A DNA stretch of 64,000 bases, from positions 14,260,001 through 14,324,000 of the forward strand of contig NW_027331831.1 of the NCBI RefSeq assembly GCF_033568475.1. Reading direction: 5' to 3'. Below, piece after piece: positions 45,972 through 57,193 of this stretch (positions are counted from its first letter, which is position 1; each line of letters begins with the position of its first letter). Below the pieces are notes generated by a model, which was given only the letters and a program-made list of their open reading frames with translations, was not told the origin of the DNA and did no database searches. Source of the stretch: Henckelia pumila. Its lineage: Eukaryota; Streptophyta; Magnoliopsida; Lamiales; Gesneriaceae. The position numbers and the translations under genes are program-made.

Positions 45972-47462
45972 TGTTAGAACCTAATGGGGGGATTTAGGTT
46001 CTATTGACAAATTTAGAAATTTAAAGCGATTATGCAAATACGCAAGCGGAAGACTTAAAACAATAAAAAATAAATGCGATAAATAAATGCGTAAAAAAAA
46101 TAAAGCGATAAACAAGATAAGATATGTTTATGGAAGTTCGACGATAAATCGTCTACGTCTTCCCTTCTTGGTTAAGATCGATTAACCAAGGATCCACTAG
46201 CACTTCAACTTCTTGGCCTTGATGGCTCCAAGTATAGCTGTACAACTCAACACGATCACCGAGCCGATACAACTCGAACACTCGGCCTTAAGGGCTCCAA
46301 GGATAGCCTCAACACAACACACTTGGCTTCACACTCAAGTGTTTACAACAATAGACAACACACTTGGCTTCACACTCAAGTGCTTACAACAATAGCACAA
46401 CCAACTCACAAATTATTTTTACAAACACTCTCAAATATATCACTTGAATAAGAGAAGAAACTTGCAAAGGAGAGGAGACATGAGTTGGGATGTCTTGGGA
46501 TGTCTTCAAATGACCTTGGGAAGCCTCTATTTATAGTTAGCAAGGATTTGAATCTGATTTGAGTGCTTGGAGCGTGTGTTGGGAAGACAAGGAGTAGACA
46601 AAAAGTGTTCGGCGCCGCTGTCCCCTTCCAAAATAGCATTGTTCGGATTTTGTGGAAAAATCATCTCTCTCAATCTAACCGTTGGATTGATCTGAAATTT
46701 TGATTGAATCTTTAAAATATTTTGATCTGCAATCTGAACGGTGGAGATTTGATTTCAACAGTCAAACATTTCCAAAAATTTCCGGAATTATCTTTATCAT
46801 GTTTTCGAATCTGTTCTGCGCGACACAATTGAAAAATTCATATCTCCCAATACGTCTGTTGGATTGACCTAAAATTTGGACAGAAGCTTTAGAACATCCT
46901 AAACTTGAATCTGATCGGTAGAGATTTGATTTGGATTTCTCAATTATTCCCAGTTATTTTCTGAAGTCGAATATTCATGGTTTTATTCCATGAAAAAGTG
47001 GGTACTGTGCAGAATATTTGAAAAAATCATATCGCTTAATATAGCCGTTGGATTGCTCTCAAATTTGGACAGTACATGTAACACTTTTGCATCTAAATTA
47101 TGAATGGTGGAGATTGGATTTCAATGTCTAGAAAATTCCCAATAATTTTTGGAAGTTGCTGCTTCATACTTTGGCTTCTTCTTGTCCTTTTCTTCATATC
47201 CTCATAACAATGTTCCATATCAACCACATAACATTGTGTCCCTTATATGAGCAATATGAGTCTTCATAAATACATTTATATCTTCAAAATAACTTCCAAT
47301 AATTTATTTATCAATAAATCTAATCTGCAAAATCTCATGTTAAATGGTTAGTAACAATTAACCGAGTTTTGTAATCATCAAAATATAATATTATGAGAAT
47401 TGTGAATACATTAAAAACATTAATCTCATAACTCGAGATTTGTATGCGTTTAAGGCGTAACA
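45972..47462 (-). mobile_element. Inverted solo LTR of a Sirevirus relative, perfect 5-bp target duplication
   Basis: On the plus strand it runs TGTTAGAACC...GGCGTAACA, the complement of the Sirevirus LTR ends. AGTTT flanks both sides (45967-45971, 47463-47467). At 1491 bp it is shorter and clearly diverged from the LTRs at 37259 and 44038, but it keeps CCGTTGGATTG repeats, the GGCCTTAAGG phrases and the stem-loop (46167-46190). It interrupts the LINE RT between GWNET and LVTLIPK. Confidence 0.9.
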
Positions 47463-47850
47463 AGTTTCATTCCAACCATCAACTGAAGCCCCCTCATTAA
47501 GTACTTGAAGCACTTCCTGTGTTACATCCCGTCCTACCACCTGTCAGTATTTCTGATAGAACATAGCAGACATCCCATCTGGTCCCGGAGCTTTATCTGG
47601 ATGCATATCAAATAGAGCACGTTTCACCTCAGTATCTAAAAACGGGCAGCCTAGAAACTGGTTCAGTGAGTGACCACCACCGGTTCCATCACGTCTAATA
47701 CCCTTTACATATCCTGAAATCCGGGGTTAGACGATGTAAACAAGTTACCATAATACTCCATCACAATCTCCCCCATTCCACTCGAATCCGAGCATCAATC
47801 GTCGTCATTGGAAACCAATCCAAAAGCTGTGCCTTTTTTGGTTTAGAACC
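47463..47850 (-). pseudogene. LINE, region just before the RT domain
   Basis: On the minus strand: EYYGNLFTSSNPGFQDM, then VKRALFDMHPDKAPGPDGMS (about 47640-47580), FYQKY followed by TGA, VLQVLNEGASVDGWNET ending at the solo LTR. The KAPGPDG block is the usual start of plant LINE RT. Stops are present. Upstream (toward 47850) homology fades; the endonuclease domain is not seen, so the LINE is 5'-truncated or eroded. Confidence 0.75.
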
Positions 47851-47899
47851 TAGCCGTATAATCGAAATTGGACTGATTGGCTTGAACCCTACTTCTATT

Positions 47900-48205
47900 T
47901 CACTGCTCAGGTTATCCTGAAGCTGCTAACCTGTCCCCTTCGACTGAATGACAGAGTTGTTTCACCGCGCTCTATTGTCTTACGGGGATGAGAAAGATGG
48001 CTTGTTTTGTGTTCTTCGGACCCTGCGACTGTCCAGTCCCTGGACGTCTCTTGGTCCTTGAGCATGTTGGCAGTTAAAAGAGCTGCTCGAAAGCTTGACG
48101 AACAAGCGAAAAAGCCTATATATATTCTTATTGGTCAAGGGCTTTTCCCTTACTAGTAAAGTGGTAAAGTAGGTAAGGTAGGGCGCTATTCGATGAGAAA
48201 ACAAC
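47900..48205. other. Possible organelle-derived (mitochondrial) insert
   Basis: About 300 bp with a base composition unlike its AT-rich neighbours, containing phrases such as CTTGACGAACAAGCGAAAAA and GTAAAGTAGGTAAGGTAGGG that resemble plant mitochondrial spacer DNA as I remember it. No gene is readable. It ends at about 48200, where AT-rich nuclear DNA resumes. Confidence 0.35.
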
Positions 48206-48696
48206 TTTTTTCAATTTATCTTTATTTAACGAAGATTTTAATAAAATAAAATAATTATACAAATAGTTAATGATATTAATTTAATAGAGTTAAATTGATA
48301 AAATAATATGAAAGATAATATTAAATAAGGAAACTAAACTATATATTGGGACGAATGAAAAAGAAAATATAGTCTATGAGTCCAATGTAGAAAGCAACAT
48401 CAACCATAATAATAATAGAATTCTTTAACATATTCCAAATAAAGTAAGCTATAAATTGAATTTGTGGAAAAAGTATTATCTCTTAAACAAAATTTGACCC
48501 TTTTTAAATTAAATTTTTTTTGCCAAGCCAAAAAAACATTTTTAAGTAAATGAAACGGCCGGCATTTCTAAACCTCCGCCAAAAACCCTACACAAATCCT
48601 CCCTCGGAACACCTCACTCCGCTCAAACTACAATCTTCTGCAAATATTTTCGTTGATTCATGAGATAGCAATGATCGAATCGGCTTCTGACTTCAA
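48206..48696 (+). promoter_or_regulatory. Upstream region of the PPR gene with two uORFs
   Basis: AT-rich to about 48550, then a leader with CTACACAAATCCTCCCTCGG. Two uORFs precede the main ATG: ATG-AGA-TAG at 48660-48668 and an 11-codon frame 48671-48706, which overlaps the main start codon (48697) in another frame. Both should lower translation from 48697 unless scanning is leaky. Confidence 0.6.
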
Positions 48697-51000
48697 ATGG
48701 AGCTGAGTTTTAAATTCGTCTCATGTATCCTTGCTGTTGGTCTAGCCATGTTTTTCCTGTTCCGCGGGATCACAAGATGTCGCTATGATGCTGCTCGTAG
48801 AACTTCTCTACCGATTTCTTCATGTTACGTGCTTTCAGGAAAGGTGTTCATTTGGGCAACTCATTTTTTCTGTGTTTGTCGATATCCCTTTTCTACAGCT
48901 CCAGATTTTAGTAGATTCGATGGACTGTTTGATAGAGGAACTATAAAGAAAATTGTGAGTGAAGGGAGATGGGATGATTATAGGTTAGTTGGATTCTTTG
49001 AGTCTGCTTTAGCTCCCAATTGGGTGTCGAAAATCTTGGTTGAACTGAAGCAAGACCCTTTATTAGCTCTGAAATGGTTTAAATGGGCTCAATCACAAAA
49101 TGGGTTTTGCCATACAGTGGAGAATTACTGCGTAGTTGCTCACATTTTGTTCTGTTCGAGAATGTATCATGATGCTCACGATGTTCTTACACAGTTGGTT
49201 AGGTTGAAGAAACTTGGTGAAAGTGGTATTAAACAATCTCCTTGCAATATATTGGATGTTTTGTGGTTGACAAGGAACGTCTGCAGACCAGGTTATGGGG
49301 TGTTTGATGCGCTTTTTAGTGTACTTGTTGAGTTGGAATTGCTAGAGGAAGCTAGAGAGTGTTTCTTGAGGATGAGAAACTTTAGAATTGTTCCGAAAGC
49401 AAGGTCTTGCAATATTCTTTTGCATAAGTGTTCAAAGGTGACAAATGGAGTTTTGGTGAAGAAGTTTTTTAGTGATATGGTTGGGGCTGGAATAGCACAA
49501 TCCGTCTATACCTATAACATAATTATTGGTTATTTATGTAAAGAGGGGAACTTGCTAGCTGCTAAAAGCTTGTTCGACAAAATGAAGGGCATGGGTATTT
49601 TTCCTGATGTTGTCACTTACAACTCTTTCATAGATGCGCATGGAAAACTCGGTGAGTTGGATCATATGATTAGTTTTTACGAGGAGATGAAAGAAGCAGG
49701 TTGTAATCCTGACATAATTACATATAACACATTGATTAATTGTTTTTGTAAATTTGAGAGCATGCCTCTGGCCTTCAACTACCTTGGGGAGATGAAGGAA
49801 AGATTTCTTAAACCTAATGTTGTAACATATAGCACATTCATAGATGCTTTTTGTAAGGAAGGAATGCCGGAACAGGCAATTAAATTTTTTGTAGATATGA
49901 GACGGGTTGGTCTCACTCCTAATGAATATACCTATACTTCTTTAATTGATGCTAATTTTAAAGTGGGAAATATTGGTAATGCATTGAAGCTTGTAAAAGA
50001 GATGTTGGAAGCCACTGTGAAATTAAATACTGTCACCTATACAGCATTGGTTGATGGCCTATGCGAAGAAGGGAAAATAAAAGAAGCTGAAGAAGTATTT
50101 AGAGCAATGCTAGAAAATGAGGTGGTACCCAATGAGAGACTCTATACAGCTTTTATTCATGGGTATCTAAAAGCAAACAGGATGGACGACGCAATGGGCA
50201 TTGTGGGAAAAATGAAAGAAAACAATATCCAACCTGATTTATTACTCTATGGAACTCTAATCTGGGGACTTTGCAACCAGGGCAGGTTTGAAGATGTGAA
50301 TGTTTTGTTGGATGAAATGAATGGGCGTAATATAGAGATCAGTGATGTGATATACACATCACTTATTGATGCATATTTGAAGGCAGGTCAAGATGGAGAG
50401 GCAAGGAAACTGCTAAACAAAATGCAAGAAAGAGGAACACCTCCAACCATTGTGACGTATTGCTCGTTAATTAATGGTTTATGCAAATTGGGATTTGTCC
50501 AAGAGGCCATTGATTATTTTAAATCAATGAAAAGCAATGGTTTGCAACCTAATATTATTGTTTATACATCACTAATTCACGGTCTCTGGAAAAACAAACA
50601 TATTGATGCCGCAAAAAAGCTGTATCTGGAGATGCTTGATGAGGGCTTGTTTCCTGATAAAATTGCTTATACATCCTTGATTGATGGAAACTTTAAGCAT
50701 GGAAACATTGAGGATGCCTTAGATCTGGTAAATACAATGTCTCAAACTGGGGTTGAGTTTGATCTTTATGCCTATACATGTTTGATATCTGGACTCTCTA
50801 GATGTGGTCAGCTTCAGCGAGCCAGGGATCTGCTTTATGAGATGATTGAGAAAGGTGTTCAACCTGATGAAGTTGTTTATGGTTGTCTTATCCATAAGTA
50901 TTTCGAGCTTGGCAATAGGGAAGAAGCTGATGTCTTGCTTAATGAAATGTTGGAAAGAGGGCATGCGCCCATCAAGACCCATGAACCCAAGTTGGCCTAA
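48697..51000 (+). CDS. P-class pentatricopeptide-repeat protein, At2g02150-like
   Basis: 767 residues, no intron, as usual for PPR genes. The family binds organelle RNA one base per repeat to aid splicing, processing, stability or translation. Residues 203-758 form 16 consecutive motifs of exactly 35 residues, each starting in a YTSLID- or YNTLIN-like helix and ending in a G-x-xPD-type turn; there are no E or DYW domains. The stretch 90-200 (SALAPNWVSKILVELKQDP, VVAHILFCSRMYHDA) matches what I recall of Arabidopsis At2g02150 (EMB2794). The N-terminus is hydrophobic and Arg-containing; starting at Met18 (48748) would give a more typical transit peptide (MFFLFRGITRCRYDAARR). Both starts stay open. 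No damage is seen. Mitochondrial or plastid location is inferred. Confidence 0.92.
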   Translation: MELSFKFVSCILAVGLAMFFLFRGITRCRYDAARRTSLPISSCYVLSGKVFIWATHFFCVCRYPFSTAPDFSRFDGLFDRGTIKKIVSEGRWDDYRLVGFFESALAPNWVSKILVELKQDPLLALKWFKWAQSQNGFCHTVENYCVVAHILFCSRMYHDAHDVLTQLVRLKKLGESGIKQSPCNILDVLWLTRNVCRPGYGVFDALFSVLVELELLEEARECFLRMRNFRIVPKARSCNILLHKCSKVTNGVLVKKFFSDMVGAGIAQSVYTYNIIIGYLCKEGNLLAAKSLFDKMKGMGIFPDVVTYNSFIDAHGKLGELDHMISFYEEMKEAGCNPDIITYNTLINCFCKFESMPLAFNYLGEMKERFLKPNVVTYSTFIDAFCKEGMPEQAIKFFVDMRRVGLTPNEYTYTSLIDANFKVGNIGNALKLVKEMLEATVKLNTVTYTALVDGLCEEGKIKEAEEVFRAMLENEVVPNERLYTAFIHGYLKANRMDDAMGIVGKMKENNIQPDLLLYGTLIWGLCNQGRFEDVNVLLDEMNGRNIEISDVIYTSLIDAYLKAGQDGEARKLLNKMQERGTPPTIVTYCSLINGLCKLGFVQEAIDYFKSMKSNGLQPNIIVYTSLIHGLWKNKHIDAAKKLYLEMLDEGLFPDKIAYTSLIDGNFKHGNIEDALDLVNTMSQTGVEFDLYAYTCLISGLSRCGQLQRARDLLYEMIEKGVQPDEVVYGCLIHKYFELGNREEADVLLNEMLERGHAPIKTHEPKLA

Positions 51001-53811
51001 TTTTGACCAACCTCCCTTACTCGAAGCACGAGCTTGAAACAAGAGAGTTGAATGTTGTTACCCACAAAGGTGTCTCAACTTCCCAAATAGCTGTGAATGG
51101 TAAATATTTGACCCCCTACACTCCCCCCATTGTTTTAGTTATTTGTCTGCATGTTTAGGTGAACGTGAGTTCTTAAGGACCATTTAGTATTCTCATGTTG
51201 CGGATGTAATAATTGTTTATCTGATAATATATGATAGCTTCCTTATATCTGCATGGTTTATGTTTTACATTTACAAGCAGATCGAGTATACTGACCTTCG
51301 TTTCTTTTATTATTTTCTGTATATCAGATGCATAATATATCCACTGGAAGAACTGCCCTCTGTAATCATAATGCTGCAAAAAGTGGAGATGATTGTATTT
51401 CATAGGCATATATTTTGGAGACCGTACGGCCAGGGGCATTGTGCTTTGACATGGCTCGGCAGAAAGAGCATTCTTTCACTGATTTGCATCGTCTTCTTGC
51501 GGCCACTGGAATTGGAGACAATGATTACTTTGTAAGTTAGAAAATGTCTGAATTATCTAAAAACAAATTCCGTCAATCACATATCATTCTAGAAATATGC
51601 CATTTACATCATGTGCTTAGATGATGGTAATCCAATTGTGTAATGCTAATTGGATCACATTTAGAAGTCCAATCTAATAATGCTGTCACATTTAGTCATC
51701 TGTACCTAAAATCTTGGGAGGAGTTGATAATACTTGTGTTTTAAATCTTTATCACATATACTGTGCGCTGTTTCAGCGTTTCGTCCTTTCATCCTTGTAA
51801 TTGAACATTTTCTCAATATTGGAACCATCATATAAGATCTGGTTAGCCGCCCCAGTTACGATCAAGTTGAGCTTCGGACTGTGAAATATTATAAGCTTTA
51901 ACAAGTTCGTTAATCAAAGTGTCCAGTAAATATTCCCTTGGCAGCCTTAGTGATGAGTTTCGACTTAAATCTATCAGCAAACCTAATCAATCTTACTCGG
52001 ATCTCTTTACCTTATTAACATCATTGGTACAAATAGTGAATGATAATGTGTGCAGTAAAAACACTTGCATTGTTATTATTAGCTAGATTCATATCATAAT
52101 CTAACTAAGGTTGGAAGGGGAAAAGTGTGACTCCTTGATGTGGCCAAGATTGTGCTTTTATTGTGCCACTTCTTTCAATCTTTTTTATTTTACTTCATGG
52201 GAACAACTAATTTATCATTACCAGTTGGTGCTAGTAAGCAAATAGTTTTAATTTCTTTCTAAACAACTACACAGTCACGCTAATAGTTTTAATTTAATCT
52301 GCTGATGTCATTTAAGAAAGATGATAAATTTTCTCCTCGTATGAATGTTTTGCTTCTTTTATCCTGAAGCTTAACCTTGTTCTAGGTTATATCTTTCGAT
52401 TATGGAGGTTTAATTGTGCTTGCCACTGGTTAAAATTGTGAGGTTGCCATCCTGGATCTCTATGGAACTTACTTTTTCGACAGGTAAGCTCACTTTAGCA
52501 TTTCTGGCAAAACAACCTTCTTTTACCTGCTCCAAGATAGTCCTGTATTACAAAGGACTTGGATTTATCAGCATTTATACGAGTCCTTAGCATCCTTAGC
52601 ATGAGGTCAAGTGCTATTTATGCATCTTGGACTGCCTTTCCAAGGCGTCAAGAAGTACTATGCTACTACTGTTTCAAAAATTTAGGTTGGATATATAGAG
52701 ATAGTGGTTTACTTTTTTCAGCAGTGATCAGAGGGAAACACAGACATCTGCTGAGGTCTTGATTCTGATTTGGACTTGGTAAATGATAATGAAACAGTTT
52801 CTGTACATATTAGTTGTTCATCATCTTATTTTATGTAATTTTAATTAAAAGTAAATTGTTGTGTTAAAGCAATTCTTGAATTGTCTTAGTCAGTATCTGC
52901 TCTTTACATTTTGTTACTTACATACTATCACCCACACAGGTGGGTCTGTCACACTGCACAGTCTCACTTGTGTAGCCATTATTGACTTAATATCACTTTA
53001 TTTTACCTAAACTAAGTAAACTTTTTTGAAACTTCACGTTGTAATGCTTTCTCCATCTCAATCATCACACTAGAAAGAATCATGGCAACCATTGTAGTTG
53101 GGTGCTGCTTGGCATATCACACCTGATCACCAAAATTTTATTGTAAAACTGCCAATGTAGCAACCATGTATGGATCTACGCTAGCTTGAATTTCTGATAT
53201 TAATTTATTATTGTTGTTCAAAGCAACTGTTGATTTGCGTTGCGTGCTTTTGGGTTTGTGCATCTGTGCTTTTTATAAATCTTGAATTCAGTTATCTTTG
53301 TTTTTTTCACCTCTCTCATTACACTGTTAATTTTAGTGTGATTTTTGTCATAGTAGCACTAACACGACCTACTATGAAGTCTTGTTTGCATAAAGAATGA
53401 TTGCATTTGGTGTTATTTTGGTATATTTCCAAACTAAAGGTACCTCTGAAACCAGCAGGAGACCAATCTTTGTTACAGTATATCAATTAGTCGTTCCAAG
53501 CTTTGCTTTCTGATTTCTCTTTTTTCTGTCTCTCTTTCTATGTACTTCTGAATTGTTTACCCTCCACTCACAGTTTCAAAGAGCTGAAACGACTGAAGTT
53601 GATGAATCATATGGACAATGAAATGACGTTCAAGGGCTCGCGACTCTCAAATGGTCTTGAAGAATGAAGAAATAATTTTCAGGCAAAATGATTGATTCAT
53701 ATTTCGTACTTGTGAAGTTAAGAATGAAATAATGTTGATCTGGTAAAGAACTAAAGATCATAGTTACGAGAAGGCTTCAACTAGACGCATGGCTGGGCGC
53801 AAGTGTGTTAC
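51001..53811. other. 3' flank of the PPR gene; no gene found
   Basis: Several T-rich, GT/AG-punctuated stretches suggest a long, possibly spliced 3' UTR (for example the AG-preceded segment 53574-53667), but nothing codes. The frames at 51260-51535 and 52559-52762 lack domains. Confidence 0.5.
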
Positions 53812-53921
53812 GCTCAACTTTTGTGTCTAAGTGCAAGCTCAGACGGACCATTCAACAGAGCCGTCAGCTTAACTTTAGTGTCTAGGTGCAAGCTCAGACA
53901 GACCATTAAACAGAGCCGTCT
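53812..53921. repeat. 55-bp tandem duplication
   Basis: Units 53812-53866 and 53867-53921 share GTGCAAGCTCAGAC, GACCATT and ACAGAGCCGTC, with about seven differences. No coding role. Confidence 0.85.
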
Positions 53922-54041
53922 TTATGGGCTTGGTGCGAGTTTAAGCACTCCTCAAATGCAGGAGATTTAGAATGTGGTTTAAGTGTAATGTGTGAAATAG
54001 TCTTTATATTTTCTTGACGATCGAATAGTCTTTATAGACTC

Positions 54042-54060
54042 ATATATATATATATATATA
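54042..54060. repeat. (AT)n microsatellite
   Basis: Uninterrupted AT dinucleotides, followed by a GGCACGTGCGTTGCACGTGG palindrome-like phrase (54072-54091) that often marks the end of a plant dispersed repeat. Confidence 0.85.
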
Positions 54061-54293
54061 CTAAGAAAGTGGCACGTGCGTTGCACGTGGAAACGCACAA
54101 TGATTGTGTAAAACACATTAATTTTTTTGTAAAATATTCTAAAATGTTTTATTGTTAGAGCAAAAGAATCGATGACATACTATAGCAAATCGGTGAAGTA
54201 GAACAATATAACGAAACAGAGCAATTTATAACTAATATATTCCATAAGAAAAGAAATAGTCAATTAAACGTTTAATTTAGTCCAAAAGGTAGG

Positions 54294-54720
54294 GATGTAA
54301 ATGAACCGAACTGTTCACGAGCTATTCGGAGCTCGGTTCGTAAAAAAGCTCGTTCGGGCTCGTTCGTTAAGCTTATTGAGCCGAGCTCGAGCTTAATTTT
54401 GAGCTCGAAAATTTTAACGAGCCGAGCCCGAGCTTAAGGATGTTCGGCTCGTTAGCTCGCGAACATGTTCGTTAATAGGCTCGGAAGCTCAAGCTCGAGC
54501 TCGAGCTCGGCTCGTTTAGGTGGCTCATTAGCTCGGGCTTGGGCTTGGCTCGTTTAATGGCTCGTTAGCTCGGCTCGTTTAATGGCTTGTTAGCTCGGCT
54601 CGTTTAATGGCTTGCGAGCTCGGGCTTGGACTTGGGATTGGATCGTTTAGTGGCTCGTCAGCTTGAGCTCAGGTTTTGGATCGGGCTCGACTCATTTTTT
54701 TGGCTTGTGAAAATATATTA
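54294..54720. mobile_element. GCTCG-rich hAT-MITE relative, right end not found
   Basis: Starts TAGGGATGTAAATGAACCGA, like the left end of the 10202-10660 MITE (TAGGGGTGCAAACAAACC), and has the same interior of GGCTCG/GAGCTC phrases. No matching right end with TTTGCACCCCTA is seen, so it is truncated or eroded. The right border given is where the GCTCG phrases stop. Confidence 0.55.
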
Positions 54721-55854
54721 ATTTATATAGTTTCTCGAACTCGGCTGGTTTAGTTATTTATATGCTCATTGAGTAAATTTAAATCTATAATATTTTAAAA
54801 ATTAAATTAAATATTCCTAGAAAAAACTTGTTTTTTTTAAATAATAAAATTTTGATTTGTATTTGAAATTTATATCAAAGTATTGATATGATATAATAAA
54901 TTTATTTGTTTTTAAAATATTATTGTAAAAATTATTAATATTGTTTTTACATATATATGCACACGAAACATTTGTTTGAAATTATAAAATTGTGATAACA
55001 TCATATCAAATTTTCAATTTTAAAACAAAAATTAGTATATTGTAATAAATAGAAAATTGCTGATAAGTGATAACATCTAATCAAATATAAAATAAAATTT
55101 TTATATTAGCATATATTTCATTTATATAAATGTTCACGATATGGAGACACAAAATTAACTAAAATAAAAAATTAGTTATAATATTCGATCAAATTTCAAA
55201 TTGTGAAACCAAATTCATACTTTCATTGTAGATATAATTTATGGATATTTTCACATATATATGGATACAAAAAAGTTAAGTATAATTAAAAAATAATGAT
55301 AACATTTAATCATGTGTTACATTATAATGATAACGAGCCCCAGGCATGCTTACTGCCCCATTGCAAATTTAGTAGACTGAAAAAGGGACAATATGTGTTG
55401 ATAAAAATATTTTCATGGCCTCATGGGTAAGCTTAAAGCAACACATATATAAAAGTATCTCACTTCGTATAAGCGATCAACCTACCTTATGTTTCATAGC
55501 TGCATAAAATGAGAGTTCGAGCTACTTTCAGTTACATAAAAAAAATGAGAAGCCTCGTTTCGTGAACAAACGTTCAGTTAGCAAATTATATGTATTATAT
55601 TAGAAACTTATATATAAGATATACTATTCAACTTTATTAATGCAATATATTTTCCTCAGAATAAAAATGCATAAACAATAAAAAAATTCCAAAATACTAT
55701 TGTCCGAAGATAGCTAATATGATATTACTAATTTAATTACTCTGATTTTGCTTATGAGTTAAAATAGGTGTCACGAGGATTCAGAGAAATATTATTAATT
55801 TATTGCCCAAAATATTATCATTGTAAATTGCATTAGATGATAACATTAAATCAA
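54721..55854. other. Very AT-rich stretch, no gene
   Basis: No gene or clean repeat. The part 55420-55660 is a worn version of the unit tandemly repeated at 56677-57193 (phrases such as TATCTCACTTCGTATAAG and ACCTTATGTTTCATAG). Confidence 0.5.
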
Positions 55855-56205
55855 CATTTTTTTTAAAATCAGTGCGACGATACTTTTATATGCTGGTAGT
55901 TTATTATAATAAGATATCATTTTTCAAATGACCGTTTATTGACTTGTTTGTGGTTTTATTATGTGTCTATTTTTTTTTAAATATCCTTTTAAATCATATA
56001 TGTACATTTTACTAATTTAAACCATGTACATGAGCTTTACTTGAATTCAAGTTTTCTCACGCATTTAGCTTCAGTTTACTTAGAGGTGTCGAAATGAGTT
56101 TGATTAGTCGGCTTATCACACGCTGCAAACAAATTGTAATTTTTTTTTTGGTTTTATAAATTCATGAATTAGGTTGTGGACTATATACAAATCAAGACTT
56201 GTAAG

Positions 56206-56544
56206 TAGAGGTGTTAAAATGAGCTAGGCTCGTCGGGTTGACCCGCCCCATCCCGCCACACAAAATAGGTGGGTTGATTTGACATTTTTTTAACCCTCCT
56301 AAAAGGTGGGACACCCCACTCTGCGTAATGGTGTGTTGTGATGGGTTGCGGATTGGCCCGCCAAATCCACCAAATTACACGTAGATCCGCTGAGTTAACT
56401 TGTTCTACCTTCTAAAATAGGTGAGTTGAGTTAGTGTTTTTTCAAACTTTCTTAAAAGGGTAGGCCGTCCCATCCCGTAGCTCCTAATGGTGTTGCGACG
56501 GGTTGTGGGACGACCCACGCCTCTAACCCGTTTTGACACCTCTA
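56206..56544. mobile_element. hAT-type MITE, insertion proven by an empty sister site
   Basis: Ends TAGAGGTGTTAAAATGAG and (complement) TAGAGGTGTCAAAACGGG. The 8-bp flanks are CTTGTAAG (56198-56205) and CTTATAAA (56545-56552). Copy C of the surrounding module has a single CTTACAAG (61741-61748) at the same place and no element. The interior has GGGTTGACCCGCC-like phrases. 339 bp. Confidence 0.85.
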
Positions 56545-56676
56545 CTTATAAAAAATTATTAGCAATGTTAAAAAACCGTGGAGCATGACGAAGCATTACA
56601 ATAAATCTTCAAGCTACACAAGTTTATACGAATTTAGACCAAACATGAGTTATTAATCAATAAATTCTAATGGGCT

Positions 56677-57193
56677 AAGATGAATGAAACTCATATTTAA
56701 AGGTATCTCACTTTGTATGATTGGTTAACCAACCTAATGTTTCGACGTTGTATAAAATAGAGTTCGAATTCTTTTAGGTCACACAAAATTTAAATGGATC
56801 TTTATTCACAAAATTAGTATTCGGTTACCAAATTATATGTGTTATATTATAAATTTATATGTACTATTTAAACTTTATAAATGTGATGCATTTTTCTCAA
56901 ATTTAAAATGCATATATAATTAAACATTCAAATTTAAGATGAATGACACTCATATTTATAGGTATCCCACTTTGTACGAGTGGTTAACCAACCTTATGTT
57001 CCATCGTTACATACAATGAGAGTACAAATCCTTTTGGATCACACACAAACTTTAAATGGATTTTTATACGCAATTAATATTTGGATACCAAATTATGTGT
57101 TACATTATAAATTTATATGTACTATTTAAACTATATAAACAAAATGCATTGTTCTCAAATTTAAAATGCATGTACAATTAAACATTCAAAGTT
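56677..57193. repeat. Two tandem 259-bp units inside module A
   Basis: Unit 1 is 56677-56935 and unit 2 is 56936-57193; both start AAGATGAATGA and include GGTTACCAAATTAT- or GGATACCAAATTAT-like and TCTCAAATTTAAAATGCAT phrases. Copy C has only one, shortened unit (61870-62055). Confidence 0.8.

Noticed and set aside
51260..52762. Short ORFs behind the PPR gene as extra exons
   Set aside because: No PPR motif or other domain, and the PPR frame ends with a normal stop at 51000.
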